DNA of 64,000 nt. Origin: Saprospiraceae bacterium (lineage in GTDB: Bacteria > Bacteroidota > Bacteroidia > Chitinophagales > Saprospiraceae). Shown piece after piece: positions 25,930 to 35,027 of this stretch. Numbering within the stretch: the first letter of the stretch is position 1; every line of letters starts with the position of its first letter. The notes under the pieces are model-generated. The model was given only the letters and a program-made list of their open reading frames with translations. It did not search any database and was not told the origin of the DNA. The stretch covers positions 1 through 64,000 of the forward strand of contig BQJU01000006.1 of assembly GCA_021604865.1 (NCBI GenBank), given 5' to 3'. The translations under genes were made by a program, and so were the position numbers.

Positions 25930-28347
25930 ATGGTCAAAAATTCACCAGTCGATCACCCTTCGGAAGAGACAAGTTTATACGCAAGCTTGGATCAAGCATC
26001 CATTTTAAAAGATTTTGAAATCTGCTGTCTAAGCCGGGAAGCAAGTATTCTTGGACGTCGGGAAGTGCTTACCGGTAAAGCAAAGTTCGGCATATTAGGT
26101 GATGGCAAAGAGGTCCCACAAGTGGCCCTGGCGCACTTTATTCGCAAGGGAGATTTCCGCTCGGGATATTATCGTGATCAAACGCTTCTTTTTGCACTCG
26201 GTTTGGCTAGCCTGGATGATTTTTTTGCACAATTATATGCAGACTCAGAAAACGACCCCTTTTCCGGCGGTCGCCAAATGAATGGCCATTTTGCTACCCC
26301 TCTCCTGGATGACGCTGGTCATTGGCTCAATCACCGCGAAAGGATTAATATTAGTGCAGATATTTCCAGCACTGCAGGCCAGATGGCCAGAGGTTTGGGA
26401 TTGGCCCTTGCTTCAAAAAAATACAGAAACCACGCTAGTCTTTCCCAAAGCACCCATTTTTCTGATCAGGGCAATGAAATTTGTTTTTGTACCATCGGTG
26501 ATGCCAGTACCTCTGAGGGCGTATTTTGGGAAACCTTGAATGCTGCTGGCGTGATGCAAGTTCCTTTGGCCATTAATGTATGGGATGATGGTTATGGTAT
26601 TAGTGTGCCTATTGAATTTCAGACGACCAAAGGTAGTATATCTAAAGCCGCAGCAGGGTTTAAAGCCAACAAACAAAATTCTGGATTAGAAATATATGTT
26701 GAAAATGGGTGGGATTATCCAGCTCTGTTGGAAATGTACAGCAATGGGATCGAAAAAATAAGAGCCACACACACCCCTGCACTTTTTCATATCCGGGAGT
26801 TGACTCAACCACAAGGACACTCTACCTCCGGCTCCCATGAGCGGTACAAAGACCAGGAAAGACTCGAATGGGAAAGGCAACATGATTGTATCCTCAAAAT
26901 GGAACAATGGATCCTCGACCAACAATTGGCGACTCCTGGGGAACTTGAAGCCATTCGCCTTAATGCCAGAGCTGAAGCTAAAGCCGCCCGGGATCGCGCA
27001 TGGGAGGCATTCAGCCAGCCTAACCAAGCCAGAACCAATGGATTAAAGGATATTTATGCTCAAATCCCCACAAATATTCCAGAGGCTGAAGCCCTCAAAA
27101 AAGAATTGGAAAGTTGGAATCACCCGTTGCTCAGTGAATTAACACAAAATGCACGCTTGATGAAAATAGCCCTCTTGGGGGCCAACCAGACTGAATTACT
27201 GGGAATTTTAGACAAGTGGCTTGGTCAGGTAAAAGACCTGAGCTTTGAACGTTTTCATACACACCTATATAGTTCGTCAAAAAATGCGGCCCTCAATGTG
27301 CCTATCGTTCCACCTACGTACGACGAACATTCAAAGAAAAAAAATGGCTACCAAATACTAAACGCCTTTTTTAGTCTGGCGTTGGAAAAATATCCCAATC
27401 TCTTTGCCTTTGGTGAAGATGTAGGACATATTGGAGATGTTAATCAGGGCTTCGCCGGGTTGCAGGAAAAATTTGGAAAACAGCGCGTTTTTGATACCGG
27501 AATCCGGGAATGGACGATTATGGGTCAAGCCATTGGGATGGCAATGCGTGGCCTGCGCCCTATTGCCGAAATTCAGTACCTCGACTACCTGATCTATGGT
27601 TTGCAGCCCTTGACCGATGACCTGGCTACCCTGCGCTATCGCAGCAATGGCATGCAACAAGCTCCTGCAATTATCCGAACCCGCGGTCACCGACTTGAGG
27701 GCATCTGGCATGCAGGCTCACCTCTTGGGATGATCCTGGGTGCTTTGCGAGGTATTTATGTGTTGGTACCCAGAAATATGACTCAGGCAGCAGGTTTTTA
27801 CAATACGATGCTACAATCTGATGATCCTGCATTGATTATAGAATGTCTCAACGGCTACCGACTGAAAGAAAGGATGCCGTCAAACCTTGGAGAATTTACC
27901 GTTCCGCTCGGTGTTCCTGAAATATTACAAGAAGGTACCGATCTTACGCTGGTGACTTATGGCTCCTGTGTCCGGATTGCCCAAACTGCGCTTTCCATGC
28001 TGGAAACCTACGGAATCTCTGTAGAACTAATTGATGTACAAAGTTTGCTACCCTTTGACCTGGAATCTCGTATTGTAGATTCCTTGAAAAAAACTAACCG
28101 CATTTTGTTTCTGGATGAGGATGTGCCCGGTGGAGCCACTGCCTATATGATGCAAGAGGTCTTGGAAAAACAAAAAGGTTATCGCTATTTAGACTCTCCA
28201 CCTATAACGCTTACAGCTAAAGCACACCGGACACCCTATGGGTCTGATGGCGATTATTTTACCAAACCCAATCCGGAGGATGTATTTGAGGCTATCTATC
28301 AAATTATTTACGAGGCCGAACCACATCGGTTGCCTGCCTCTTTGTAG
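25930..28347 (+). CDS. 2-oxoacid dehydrogenase E1 component, fused alpha and beta subunits
   Basis: 805-aa thiamine-diphosphate enzyme catalysing oxidative decarboxylation of a 2-oxoacid and acyl transfer to the E2 lipoyl domain. The N-terminal half is the alpha subunit: YYRDQTLLFALG, the TPP motif GDASTSEGVFWETLN with the later NVWDDGYGISVP, and the loop HSTSGSHERYK. The C-terminal half (from about 475) is the beta subunit: FAFGEDVGHIGDVNQGFAGL, RVFDTGIREWTIMGQAIGMA, and the C-terminal LTLVTYGSCVRIAQTAL and LFLDEDVPGGATAYM. The alpha-beta fusion is common in Bacteroidota. Branched-chain 2-oxoacids are the likeliest substrate, but pyruvate is not excluded. No E2 or E3 gene is adjacent. Confidence 0.92.
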   Translation: MVKNSPVDHPSEETSLYASLDQASILKDFEICCLSREASILGRREVLTGKAKFGILGDGKEVPQVALAHFIRKGDFRSGYYRDQTLLFALGLASLDDFFAQLYADSENDPFSGGRQMNGHFATPLLDDAGHWLNHRERINISADISSTAGQMARGLGLALASKKYRNHASLSQSTHFSDQGNEICFCTIGDASTSEGVFWETLNAAGVMQVPLAINVWDDGYGISVPIEFQTTKGSISKAAAGFKANKQNSGLEIYVENGWDYPALLEMYSNGIEKIRATHTPALFHIRELTQPQGHSTSGSHERYKDQERLEWERQHDCILKMEQWILDQQLATPGELEAIRLNARAEAKAARDRAWEAFSQPNQARTNGLKDIYAQIPTNIPEAEALKKELESWNHPLLSELTQNARLMKIALLGANQTELLGILDKWLGQVKDLSFERFHTHLYSSSKNAALNVPIVPPTYDEHSKKKNGYQILNAFFSLALEKYPNLFAFGEDVGHIGDVNQGFAGLQEKFGKQRVFDTGIREWTIMGQAIGMAMRGLRPIAEIQYLDYLIYGLQPLTDDLATLRYRSNGMQQAPAIIRTRGHRLEGIWHAGSPLGMILGALRGIYVLVPRNMTQAAGFYNTMLQSDDPALIIECLNGYRLKERMPSNLGEFTVPLGVPEILQEGTDLTLVTYGSCVRIAQTALSMLETYGISVELIDVQSLLPFDLESRIVDSLKKTNRILFLDEDVPGGATAYMMQEVLEKQKGYRYLDSPPITLTAKAHRTPYGSDGDYFTKPNPEDVFEAIYQIIYEAEPHRLPASL

Positions 28348-28514
28348 GTAGGCAAAAGCTCCATCATACATTTCAACCCCTCAATTAGTCGGCATATTCC
28401 TAACTTTTTTTAATTTACATCTTGTTAATTTACAACTTTCATTTAATGCAATCATTGGATTTAACGATTAATTATTTCAAATTTTTCAAATAATCCAAAT
28501 AATTATTTTTTTTT

Positions 28515-28542
28515 CGAAGCCGCACCTTAAGGTGCTACTTCG
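28515..28542 (+). promoter_or_regulatory. palindrome in the susC leader
   Basis: A perfect 14-bp palindrome GCACCTTAAGGTGC (522-535 of this kilobase) is flanked by CGAAG and CTTCG, giving a 12-pair hairpin with a small bulge. It lies 65 bp before the susC ATG and 168 bp behind the E1 stop. It could be a terminator of E1, an operator, or a leader hairpin; no T run follows directly. Confidence 0.4.
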
Positions 28543-28606
28543 TTCTTTATTTGCTGGTTAGTCAACGTATTTTGTTGAAGATTTTTTTAACCAAAACTCA
28601 CTAAGC

Positions 28607-31522
28607 ATGAAGTATTTTTTTACACGGGCAAGCCTGGTGCTTGCCGCACTGCTATGTATGCAAGCAAGCAGTTTGGCCCAATTTTCAGTATCCGGAACGG
28701 TTACTGATCAGGACGGCGTTTCTTTAATAGGAGTTTCCATCCTAGTCAAAGGTTCAAGCGTAGGTACGGTCTCTGATTTGGATGGTAGCTACGAACTCAA
28801 CATTCCTGGATCAAATGCAATCCTGGAATTTTCCTACACTGGTTTTAAGGCTGTAAACAAGCCTGTCTCAGCCGAAAACAACAAGATAGATGTTATGATG
28901 TCAGAAGACATTACCAACCTCGAAGAGATTGTTGTTTCTGGTTTGGCCTCCACCATCAAAAGATCTAACCTGGCCAATGCTGTAGCCACTATTTCCAATG
29001 AAGAAATCACCGGAGTAACCACACAACAGACCCTTGATGGTGCCTTGTATGGTAAACTTCCAGGAGTAAATGTTGTACAAAACAATGGTGCACCTGGTGG
29101 TGGTATTGCCATTCGCTTACGAGGGGTATCGTCACTCAGCGGAAATAACCAACCGTTGATTATTCTTGATGGTGTGTACATTACTAATGCCGAAATTCCT
29201 TCGGGATCACGTTTTGCATCTGGCGCCAACGTGGGTATTGAAGAAGGTTCTTCTAATCGTTTGGCAGACATCAACCCCGATGACATTGAAAGCATCGAGG
29301 TGCTGAAAGGAGCTTCTGCTGCTGCCATTTATGGTACCCGGGCCAATGCTGGGGTAATGATTATTACCACCAAAAAAGGAAAGGCCGGAGATACCAAGGT
29401 TTCACTGGAACAAGACCTTGGTTTTAATACCATCAGCAACAAGGTTGGCCGTAGAACTTTTGCCAACAAGGAAGAAGTTGCTGCTGCATTTCCTACTGAA
29501 CCGAATGCACCCATCGAATGGGAGGCTGCCCGTCAGGCAGGCAAAATTTTTGATTATGAAGATGAAATTTACGGTGAAACCGGTCTGATTTCTGAAACCC
29601 GGCTCAATGTTTCCGGTGGTAATCAAAAAACACAGTTCTACATCAGTGGTGGGTACCGCAACGAAGATGGTATTATTAAAAATACCGGATTTGATCGTTT
29701 TTCTGCTCGCCTGAATATTACCCACGAAATTTCCAAATCCTTCACCATTTCTACCAGCACCAACTACGTCAATAGTGCTGCCAGCCGGAGTTTTACCGGT
29801 AATGAGAATGAAGGTGGATTGAGCTACGGGTATACGCTGGCCTTCACCCGGGATTATGTTGATCTGCATCCTGATGAAGATGGCAACTATCCGGATAATC
29901 CCAATTACACAGGTAATCCGCTTTTTGTAAGAGACCATGCCAAAAATGAGGAAGACAACAATCGTTTTATCCAGGGCGCAAGATTTGAATGGAAAGCCCT
30001 TCAATTGGATAATCAAGTCCTTCGTTTTGTTGTCAATGGCGGTTTTGATATCTTAAACAATGAGACTTTTGTCTATGTTCCTGAAACCCACCAGGCGCAA
30101 AGAGGATTAACCAATGGTTTTGTTGGGGTAGGAAAAAATAAGATTTCCAACTACAATTACCAAGTTACTGGTAGCCATGATTTTTATACTGCAGCTGGTT
30201 TGAGCTTCAGCACACAGGCAGGTATTAGCTACCTGAATATTGACCGGGACTTCCTGCTCAACCGCACGACTCAGTTGATTCCATTACAAACCAATGTTTC
30301 TCAAGGTGGTGCACAAGTAATTGAGCAAACCCTTGAAAATGAAGAAGAATTTGGTTTCATTGTTCAGGAATCTGTCAACTGGGATGATAAGATCATCGGT
30401 ACCGTAGGTGTACGTTTGGATAAATCAAGCTTAAATGGTGATCCAAATAAATACTATACTTTCCCACGGGCTTCATTGGCCTTGAATATTGCCAATTTTG
30501 ACTTTTGGAATGCGGAACAGGTAGAGCAGTTCAAACTTCGGATTGCCTATGGCGAAACAGGTAACAGTGCGACCTATAGCTCTCTATTTACATCCTTGGA
30601 GAACCTGACTATTGGTGGTTCATCAGGTTTTGTCAACGACAGACAGCAGGGTAACCCGAATCTTGCTCCTGAAATCTCTTCTGAATTGGAATTTGGAGCA
30701 GATTTCACCTTCCTAAATGGAAAAGTTGGCCTGGAGGTAACCTATTACATTCGCAAAGTTAAGGATCTGCTATATGATCGGTCTTTGCCTACTTCTTCAG
30801 GATTCACCAATGAAATCAGAAATGACCTGGATTTGGAAAACCGTGGATTTGAATTATCACTTCTGCTGAATCCTGTGCGTAGTACAGCATTCTCCTGGTC
30901 AAGTTCTTTCAATTTCTGGTTCAACAATTCAGAAATTACCAGATTGGGTATTCCCGATGGAGATGAAGGAGAAGACATTCCAAGTTTTGTGCCACCTAAT
31001 GTAGGATTTGGATTTGGATTGGGTACCTTCTATATTAATGAAGGATCCTCTATTACTGCTTTCTGGGGCCGCGATGATGCTGGAAATCCAGCCATTTCAG
31101 GTGATGCTTCGCCAGATTTCCAATTGGGCTGGTACAACCAGCTTAAATTTGGAAAACGACTGACCCTCAACTTCCTAGCACACTGGAAACAAGGTGGAGA
31201 GGTACTCAATCTGACTCGTTTATTATCTGATTCTGGCGTGACAACACCAAATGAAGATCTCGATATTGAAGGATTTATTGAGGATGCATCTTATTTACGC
31301 TTGCGTGAGATTGGTGCTTATTACACCCTTCCAATTAATGGTAATTTTATTGAAAGTATCCGCTTGGGTGTTTCCGCAAGAAACCTGTTTACCTTAACCA
31401 GCTACAGCAGTTATGATCCAGAAACTTCCACCAAAGGTGGTTCGGGATTGTCTACTGGCTTGGAAGTATCACCATTCCCATCTTCCAAGCAAGCTTATTT
31501 CCACATCTCCTTCAATTTCTAA
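28607..31522 (+). CDS. SusC/RagA-family TonB-linked outer-membrane transporter
   Basis: 971-aa TonB-dependent channel that, with a SusD lipoprotein lid, imports oligosaccharides, peptides or similar nutrients. After the signal peptide (KYFFTRASLVLAALLCMQASSLAQ) comes a carboxypeptidase-regulatory-like domain (about 25-105, FSVSGTVTDQDGVSLIGVSILVKGSSVGTVSDLDGSYEL). Then the plug domain (about 120-235) with the family signature GGGIAIRLRGVSSLSGNNQPLIILDGV and IESIEVLKGASAAAIYGTRANAGVMIITTKKG. The rest is a 22-strand barrel ending in an aromatic residue (YFHISFNF). The susD gene follows by 10 bp. Substrate is not predictable. Confidence 0.97.
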   Translation: MKYFFTRASLVLAALLCMQASSLAQFSVSGTVTDQDGVSLIGVSILVKGSSVGTVSDLDGSYELNIPGSNAILEFSYTGFKAVNKPVSAENNKIDVMMSEDITNLEEIVVSGLASTIKRSNLANAVATISNEEITGVTTQQTLDGALYGKLPGVNVVQNNGAPGGGIAIRLRGVSSLSGNNQPLIILDGVYITNAEIPSGSRFASGANVGIEEGSSNRLADINPDDIESIEVLKGASAAAIYGTRANAGVMIITTKKGKAGDTKVSLEQDLGFNTISNKVGRRTFANKEEVAAAFPTEPNAPIEWEAARQAGKIFDYEDEIYGETGLISETRLNVSGGNQKTQFYISGGYRNEDGIIKNTGFDRFSARLNITHEISKSFTISTSTNYVNSAASRSFTGNENEGGLSYGYTLAFTRDYVDLHPDEDGNYPDNPNYTGNPLFVRDHAKNEEDNNRFIQGARFEWKALQLDNQVLRFVVNGGFDILNNETFVYVPETHQAQRGLTNGFVGVGKNKISNYNYQVTGSHDFYTAAGLSFSTQAGISYLNIDRDFLLNRTTQLIPLQTNVSQGGAQVIEQTLENEEEFGFIVQESVNWDDKIIGTVGVRLDKSSLNGDPNKYYTFPRASLALNIANFDFWNAEQVEQFKLRIAYGETGNSATYSSLFTSLENLTIGGSSGFVNDRQQGNPNLAPEISSELEFGADFTFLNGKVGLEVTYYIRKVKDLLYDRSLPTSSGFTNEIRNDLDLENRGFELSLLLNPVRSTAFSWSSSFNFWFNNSEITRLGIPDGDEGEDIPSFVPPNVGFGFGLGTFYINEGSSITAFWGRDDAGNPAISGDASPDFQLGWYNQLKFGKRLTLNFLAHWKQGGEVLNLTRLLSDSGVTTPNEDLDIEGFIEDASYLRLREIGAYYTLPINGNFIESIRLGVSARNLFTLTSYSSYDPETSTKGGSGLSTGLEVSPFPSSKQAYFHISFNF

Positions 31523-31532
31523 AAAAATAATT

Positions 31533-32834
31533 ATGAGAACATATAAAATATTAATGCTGGGGCTTCTGCTGAGTGTCGTATCCTGTTCGATCGATGAGCA
31601 AGTTGACCCCAATGCGCCAAGTTTAAATAGTGTCCTCAAGGATGCTTCAATCACTGAATTAAATCTGTTGGCTACGGGTATTGAAGGGTTTATGCGTAAT
31701 GGATTTGGCACTTATGTCACCTCTACCGGTTCTATTGCCAGAGAACTGTACATCTTTGATGCCGACCCGAGAAATACGGAAGACTTGCTAGGTAAAGATG
31801 GTATGCCACTTGACAATAATACCTTTTACCTGACTACTCCATACAACAACTTTTACCGGGATATCAAAACCTGTAATATTCTTTTGGAGTCTATAGACAA
31901 TACGGATAATCCTACTCAAGCAGAAAAGGATGGTTACCGGGGATTTGCCAATACTATTAAAGCTTTCAAACTTTTCCAGGTATTGACGATGCTGAATGAC
32001 AATGGTATTCGTGTAGATGTAGCTGACCCTAATAATTTAGGCCCATTTTTGTCTAAGGCTGATGCTTTCCGCGCCATTCGCGAATTGCTGGATGATGCCC
32101 AGGGACAATTGAACGGTTCTACTTTTGCCTTTCAGCTGTCTGCCGGATTTGCCGGATTTGACACCCCTGCTACCTTCAGTCAATTTAACCGCGCCATTGC
32201 TGCTAGAGTAGCGTTGTATGCCAAGGATTACCTGGGCGCCCTATCGGCACTTGATGGTTCATTCTTTGACTTAATGGGTGACTTTAAAACCGGCCCAAAA
32301 CACGTTTTCAGCACCAATTCTGGTGATATTCTGAATCCGGCATTTAAAACACCAAATCAAAGTGGTGATCAGCTCGTTGTACATAATGATTTAATTGCTG
32401 ATGCCCAAGCAGGTGATGACCGCCTGAATAAATTCGCTTTGCGGACCAATCAAACCACGCTGGACGGACTGGCAGGTTCTCACGAAACCCGTTTGTATGC
32501 TTCTGCTACTTCTTCAATGGATATTATCCGCAATGAGGAACTAATCCTGATTTACGCCGAAGGGAAAATCCAGACGGATATGTTAGGTGATGCGGCAGAT
32601 GCCCTGGATATCATTCGTACCGGACATAGCCTACCCGCTTACTCCGGACCGATGACCAAGGAAGCCCTGATTGATGAAATGCTCTACAATCGTCGCTATT
32701 CCTTCTGGGGTGAAGGCCATCGCATGTTTGATATGCGCCGTTATGACCGCCTGAATGACCAATTTTTGCCTATTGACCGGGCTGGTGATCAGATTTTCAC
32801 CCAGTTTCCGATTCCATTAACGGAAGGGCAATAA
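31533..32834 (+). CDS. SusD/RagB-family nutrient-binding lipoprotein
   Basis: 433-aa surface lipoprotein forming the lid of the SusC channel. The start is ATG 31533: MRTYKILMLGLLLSVVSCS carries a type II signal with the lipid-modified cysteine at 19. The longer frame from 31413 overlaps susC and is rejected. Helical TPR-like SusD fold is indicated by YRGFANTIKAFKLFQVLTML, EELILIYAEGKIQT and the C-terminal YNRRYSFWGEGHRMFDMRRYDRL signature. A bidirectional terminator follows. No glycoside hydrolase, sigma factor or anti-sigma gene accompanies the pair. Confidence 0.95.
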   Translation: MRTYKILMLGLLLSVVSCSIDEQVDPNAPSLNSVLKDASITELNLLATGIEGFMRNGFGTYVTSTGSIARELYIFDADPRNTEDLLGKDGMPLDNNTFYLTTPYNNFYRDIKTCNILLESIDNTDNPTQAEKDGYRGFANTIKAFKLFQVLTMLNDNGIRVDVADPNNLGPFLSKADAFRAIRELLDDAQGQLNGSTFAFQLSAGFAGFDTPATFSQFNRAIAARVALYAKDYLGALSALDGSFFDLMGDFKTGPKHVFSTNSGDILNPAFKTPNQSGDQLVVHNDLIADAQAGDDRLNKFALRTNQTTLDGLAGSHETRLYASATSSMDIIRNEELILIYAEGKIQTDMLGDAADALDIIRTGHSLPAYSGPMTKEALIDEMLYNRRYSFWGEGHRMFDMRRYDRLNDQFLPIDRAGDQIFTQFPIPLTEGQ

Positions 32835-32892
32835 GCGTATCTATGGATAACAATGGGCCATAGTGAGTTTTGAGATGGCCTTGAATAAGTGT

Positions 32893-32930
32893 AAAACCGG
32901 CATCGACAGAGGTTCGATGCCGGTTTTTTT
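32893..32930. terminator. bidirectional terminator behind susD
   Basis: Perfect 14-bp arms (AAAACCGGCATCGA and TCGATGCCGGTTTT) with a 7-base loop and T run on the plus strand; the A run gives a T run on the minus strand for the convergent gene ending at 32934. Confidence 0.88.
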
Positions 32931-32933
32931 ATC

Positions 32934-33419
32934 CTATTTTAAAAGATCATTGATCCTTTTTTCCCATTTTGTGAGGAGAGGAAGCTCACTGGTTATCCCC
33001 AAACTTTCCTCTCTATTATAAAATGCGATAGCCTGATCATGAGCTTTTAAATCTTTAGGTGTAAAAACCAATTCTAGCCGATCAGTCACCGTATGAGTTC
33101 CTCCTTTCGTCTTTACCGATTTAGTGATATTTTTGGCCTGACACTTTTTAATTTTCGCCAAATCAATGATACAGGTCTCCTCCTTATCGTCCTGTTTTTT
33201 AAGAAAAAACAATTGCTTAGCGGTAGCATCAAGTCCAATACAATAGTCGTTATTCCATAAATCGCTCTCCGCTATGGTTAAATGATGATTTTTAGCCAAC
33301 TGCAGAAACTCATTCAGCCGCTTTTTTTCTTTCATTTTTTTTGCAGTGTGCAAATAGATGACGGGACCAACAAATATTGCCATACTGACAATAGCGATGA
33401 TTATTGATGATAATTCCAT
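32934..33419 (-). CDS. membrane-anchored protein of unknown function
   Basis: 161 aa, not recognised. One N-terminal membrane segment (about 4-24, SSIIIAIVSMAIFVGPVIYLH) is followed by a basic stretch (KKMKEKKRLNEF) and a soluble cytoplasmic domain of alternating strands (CIGLDATAKQLFFLKKQ, ETCIIDLAKIKKCQA, TVTDRLELVFTPKD) that could be PH-like. It is convergent with susD and shares the terminator. It is followed on the same strand by other small unknown genes, but with separate spacing. Confidence 0.7.
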   Translation of the reverse strand: MELSSIIIAIVSMAIFVGPVIYLHTAKKMKEKKRLNEFLQLAKNHHLTIAESDLWNNDYCIGLDATAKQLFFLKKQDDKEETCIIDLAKIKKCQAKNITKSVKTKGGTHTVTDRLELVFTPKDLKAHDQAIAFYNREESLGITSELPLLTKWEKRINDLLK

Positions 33420-33534
33420 TTTTTTTAAATTTAAACCTTGACAGAAGCCCTCCTAAAAGCACCTTTCAGTCTTTTAGCAGATTCAAAACAAAATCTAGAT
33501 TAACTAACTGTTAATCAATCAAATAAAAACGAAA

Positions 33535-33909
33535 TTACCAATGATAATGAAAGGGATAGATGATATCCCGGATTGTTAAACCGAGCGGGATCTGTTGTGC
33601 AAGTAAAAAATAGTGGCGTAGGCTAAGTTGGGTACTATTGCCTAAAGCGTTTAATCGATGGATAGAGCTTCCGAAGAAGTCATTTCCTGGAGGGACCTGA
33701 TCCCCCAAAAACGAACTATTTACCGTTTTGTTGTCAGGAAGTTGGTGGTAGAGATTGGTTGAAAAGGAGGAAGGCGCTTTTTCAAGGAGTGCTCCAGAGA
33801 TACTCGATTGAAAAGTCTGCTGCAACGCATCTTGTTGAAGGCCAAAAATGCCTAAGCTATACACCAGTATAACCAGCAACGTGATTAAAGATTTCGATGC
33901 GACTTTCAT
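33535..33909 (-). CDS. small exported protein of unknown function
   Basis: 124 aa from the ATG at 33909 (MKVASKSLITLLVILVYSLGIFG, a signal peptide or anchor). The open frame continues upstream to 34050 but overlaps the next gene's end, so the shorter start is preferred. The rest has no recognised domain; it is Ser/Asn-rich and ends in DIIYPFHYHW. The coding case rests on the signal-like start and on conserved-looking composition only. Confidence 0.5.
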   Translation of the reverse strand: MKVASKSLITLLVILVYSLGIFGLQQDALQQTFQSSISGALLEKAPSSFSTNLYHQLPDNKTVNSSFLGDQVPPGNDFFGSSIHRLNALGNSTQLSLRHYFLLAQQIPLGLTIRDIIYPFHYHW

Positions 33910-34027
33910 GGACGCAAAGTTAGGCGATTTTAAACATGTTTTTTCAAAAAGAATGATAAAAATATAACGAAGTTCGCAGAGGTTAGTTTGATCAAATTGC
34001 CTGGTAGGTTTTATCAATCCATTCCAT

Positions 34028-34324
34028 TTACCAAACGGTTTTGTGTCCAATTGCGGCCAGGACTGAACTAATTTTTACAAAATCCTGAGATACTGGCTCT
34101 GCTTTTCGCTCAGCGATCCTTTTGATTTCTTCTAGATCGTCTGTAAGTTGGCCCAGTGTCAAATGGCTAGGATTGTGGTAGGGATCGTATAATTCTTCTC
34201 GATTGATTGACCAATAAAAATCAACCGGATCTATCTCAACTAATTCTCCCTTTTGCTCACGGAGTTCCTTTAATAAGCGCAAAAGTGCTTTTTCAATGTC
34301 GGTGATATTTACTTGCAAGGACAT
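34028..34324 (-). CDS. conserved-looking small protein, about 98 aa
   Basis: 98 aa, acidic and mostly helical, with the stretch VEIDPVDFYWSINREELYDPYHNPSHLTLGQLTDDLEEIKRIAE. From memory, similar ~100-residue proteins with a DYYWSI..LY.P...P..LTLGQL pattern occur in cyanobacteria and other phyla; this was not checked and their function is unknown to me. No signal peptide or membrane segment. Two bases upstream of its ATG ends a short start-less open frame (34326-34434) that looks like coding sequence. Confidence 0.65.
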   Translation of the reverse strand: MSLQVNITDIEKALLRLLKELREQKGELVEIDPVDFYWSINREELYDPYHNPSHLTLGQLTDDLEEIKRIAERKAEPVSQDFVKISSVLAAIGHKTVW

Positions 34325-34325
34325 A

Positions 34326-34434
34326 TCAATAGATTATTTTTATGATGTTGTCGTAAAAAGTTTGAATTTCTTTTTCCAAATGGGCTATTCTCGATTCAAT
34401 TATTTTTTGTAATCCGAAGTTAACCCCTTTTACT
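34326..34434 (-). pseudogene. start-less coding-like frame ahead of the 98-aa gene
   Basis: Minus-strand frame GVNFGLQKIIESRIAHLEKE... to ...NIIKIIY ending in TGA at 34326, two bases before the 34028 gene's ATG. It has a helical, coding look but no ATG; TTG at 34377-34379 is the only plausible start. It may be a remnant of a partner gene or chance. Confidence 0.3.
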
Positions 34435-34998
34435 CAATACGCTACCGACAAACACCAAAAGCGTTACAATCAAAGCCACAAAATAAACCGTTGTAAAGCC
34501 ACTCTTCAAAATGGTAAAGACATTGGCCATTGAAGCGGTTAAACTGGAAATATTTGGATAGCTGGTCAGTAGGGCAATTGTGCTGAAATTTTCCAGATAG
34601 TCGAAAAAGCCGCCCAAAAGTGGTAATAGGCACAGGTAGAAAAGTGGTCCATCCAGTTTTTTTAGTTTATTCAGAAGGTAGGCCAATAATAGACAAAAGC
34701 TGATGGCAAAGAGAAACGGGTAGACCAGATCCACTGGAATTTGATTGTACAAATAGGCATTTCGTCCCTCTTCTCCGAGTGCGCTGAAAAGAGCGTTGAT
34801 ATATTCCGCATCATACCCGGTGGGCATCATATCTAATATTTTCATGCCCTTCGAAAAGCCCATCACTTTTGGAATGGTGACCAGCAGCATAAATGCGTAT
34901 ACGAGGTTGGAGAGGATAAAAAGTGACAGGACCTTTTTCCCACTGAGATTGCTACGGATAATTGTTTTTAGCCTATTCATCTTTATTGATTTTGACAC
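34420..34998 (-). CDS. four-helix integral membrane protein
   Basis: 192 aa with four clear membrane segments (about 22-43 LFILSNLVYAFMLLVTIPKVMG, 90-110 LVYPFLFAISFCLLLAYLLNK, 117-138 and 158-185 VYFVALIVTLLVFVGSVLSKRG). The first loop contains GYDAEYINALFSALGEEGRNAYLYNQIPVD. Met7 (MNRLKT) is an equally possible start. I do not recognise a catalytic motif. The downstream stop is followed at 34434 by the start-less frame mentioned for the next gene. Confidence 0.8.
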   Translation of the reverse strand: MSKSIKMNRLKTIIRSNLSGKKVLSLFILSNLVYAFMLLVTIPKVMGFSKGMKILDMMPTGYDAEYINALFSALGEEGRNAYLYNQIPVDLVYPFLFAISFCLLLAYLLNKLKKLDGPLFYLCLLPLLGGFFDYLENFSTIALLTSYPNISSLTASMANVFTILKSGFTTVYFVALIVTLLVFVGSVLSKRG

Positions 34999-35027
34999 TT
35001 AGGGGCCAGATTGATACGTTACTGCAT

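Noticed and set aside
28607-32834. A full polysaccharide utilisation locus
   Set aside because: No carbohydrate-active enzyme or regulator lies next to the susC-susD pair in this window.
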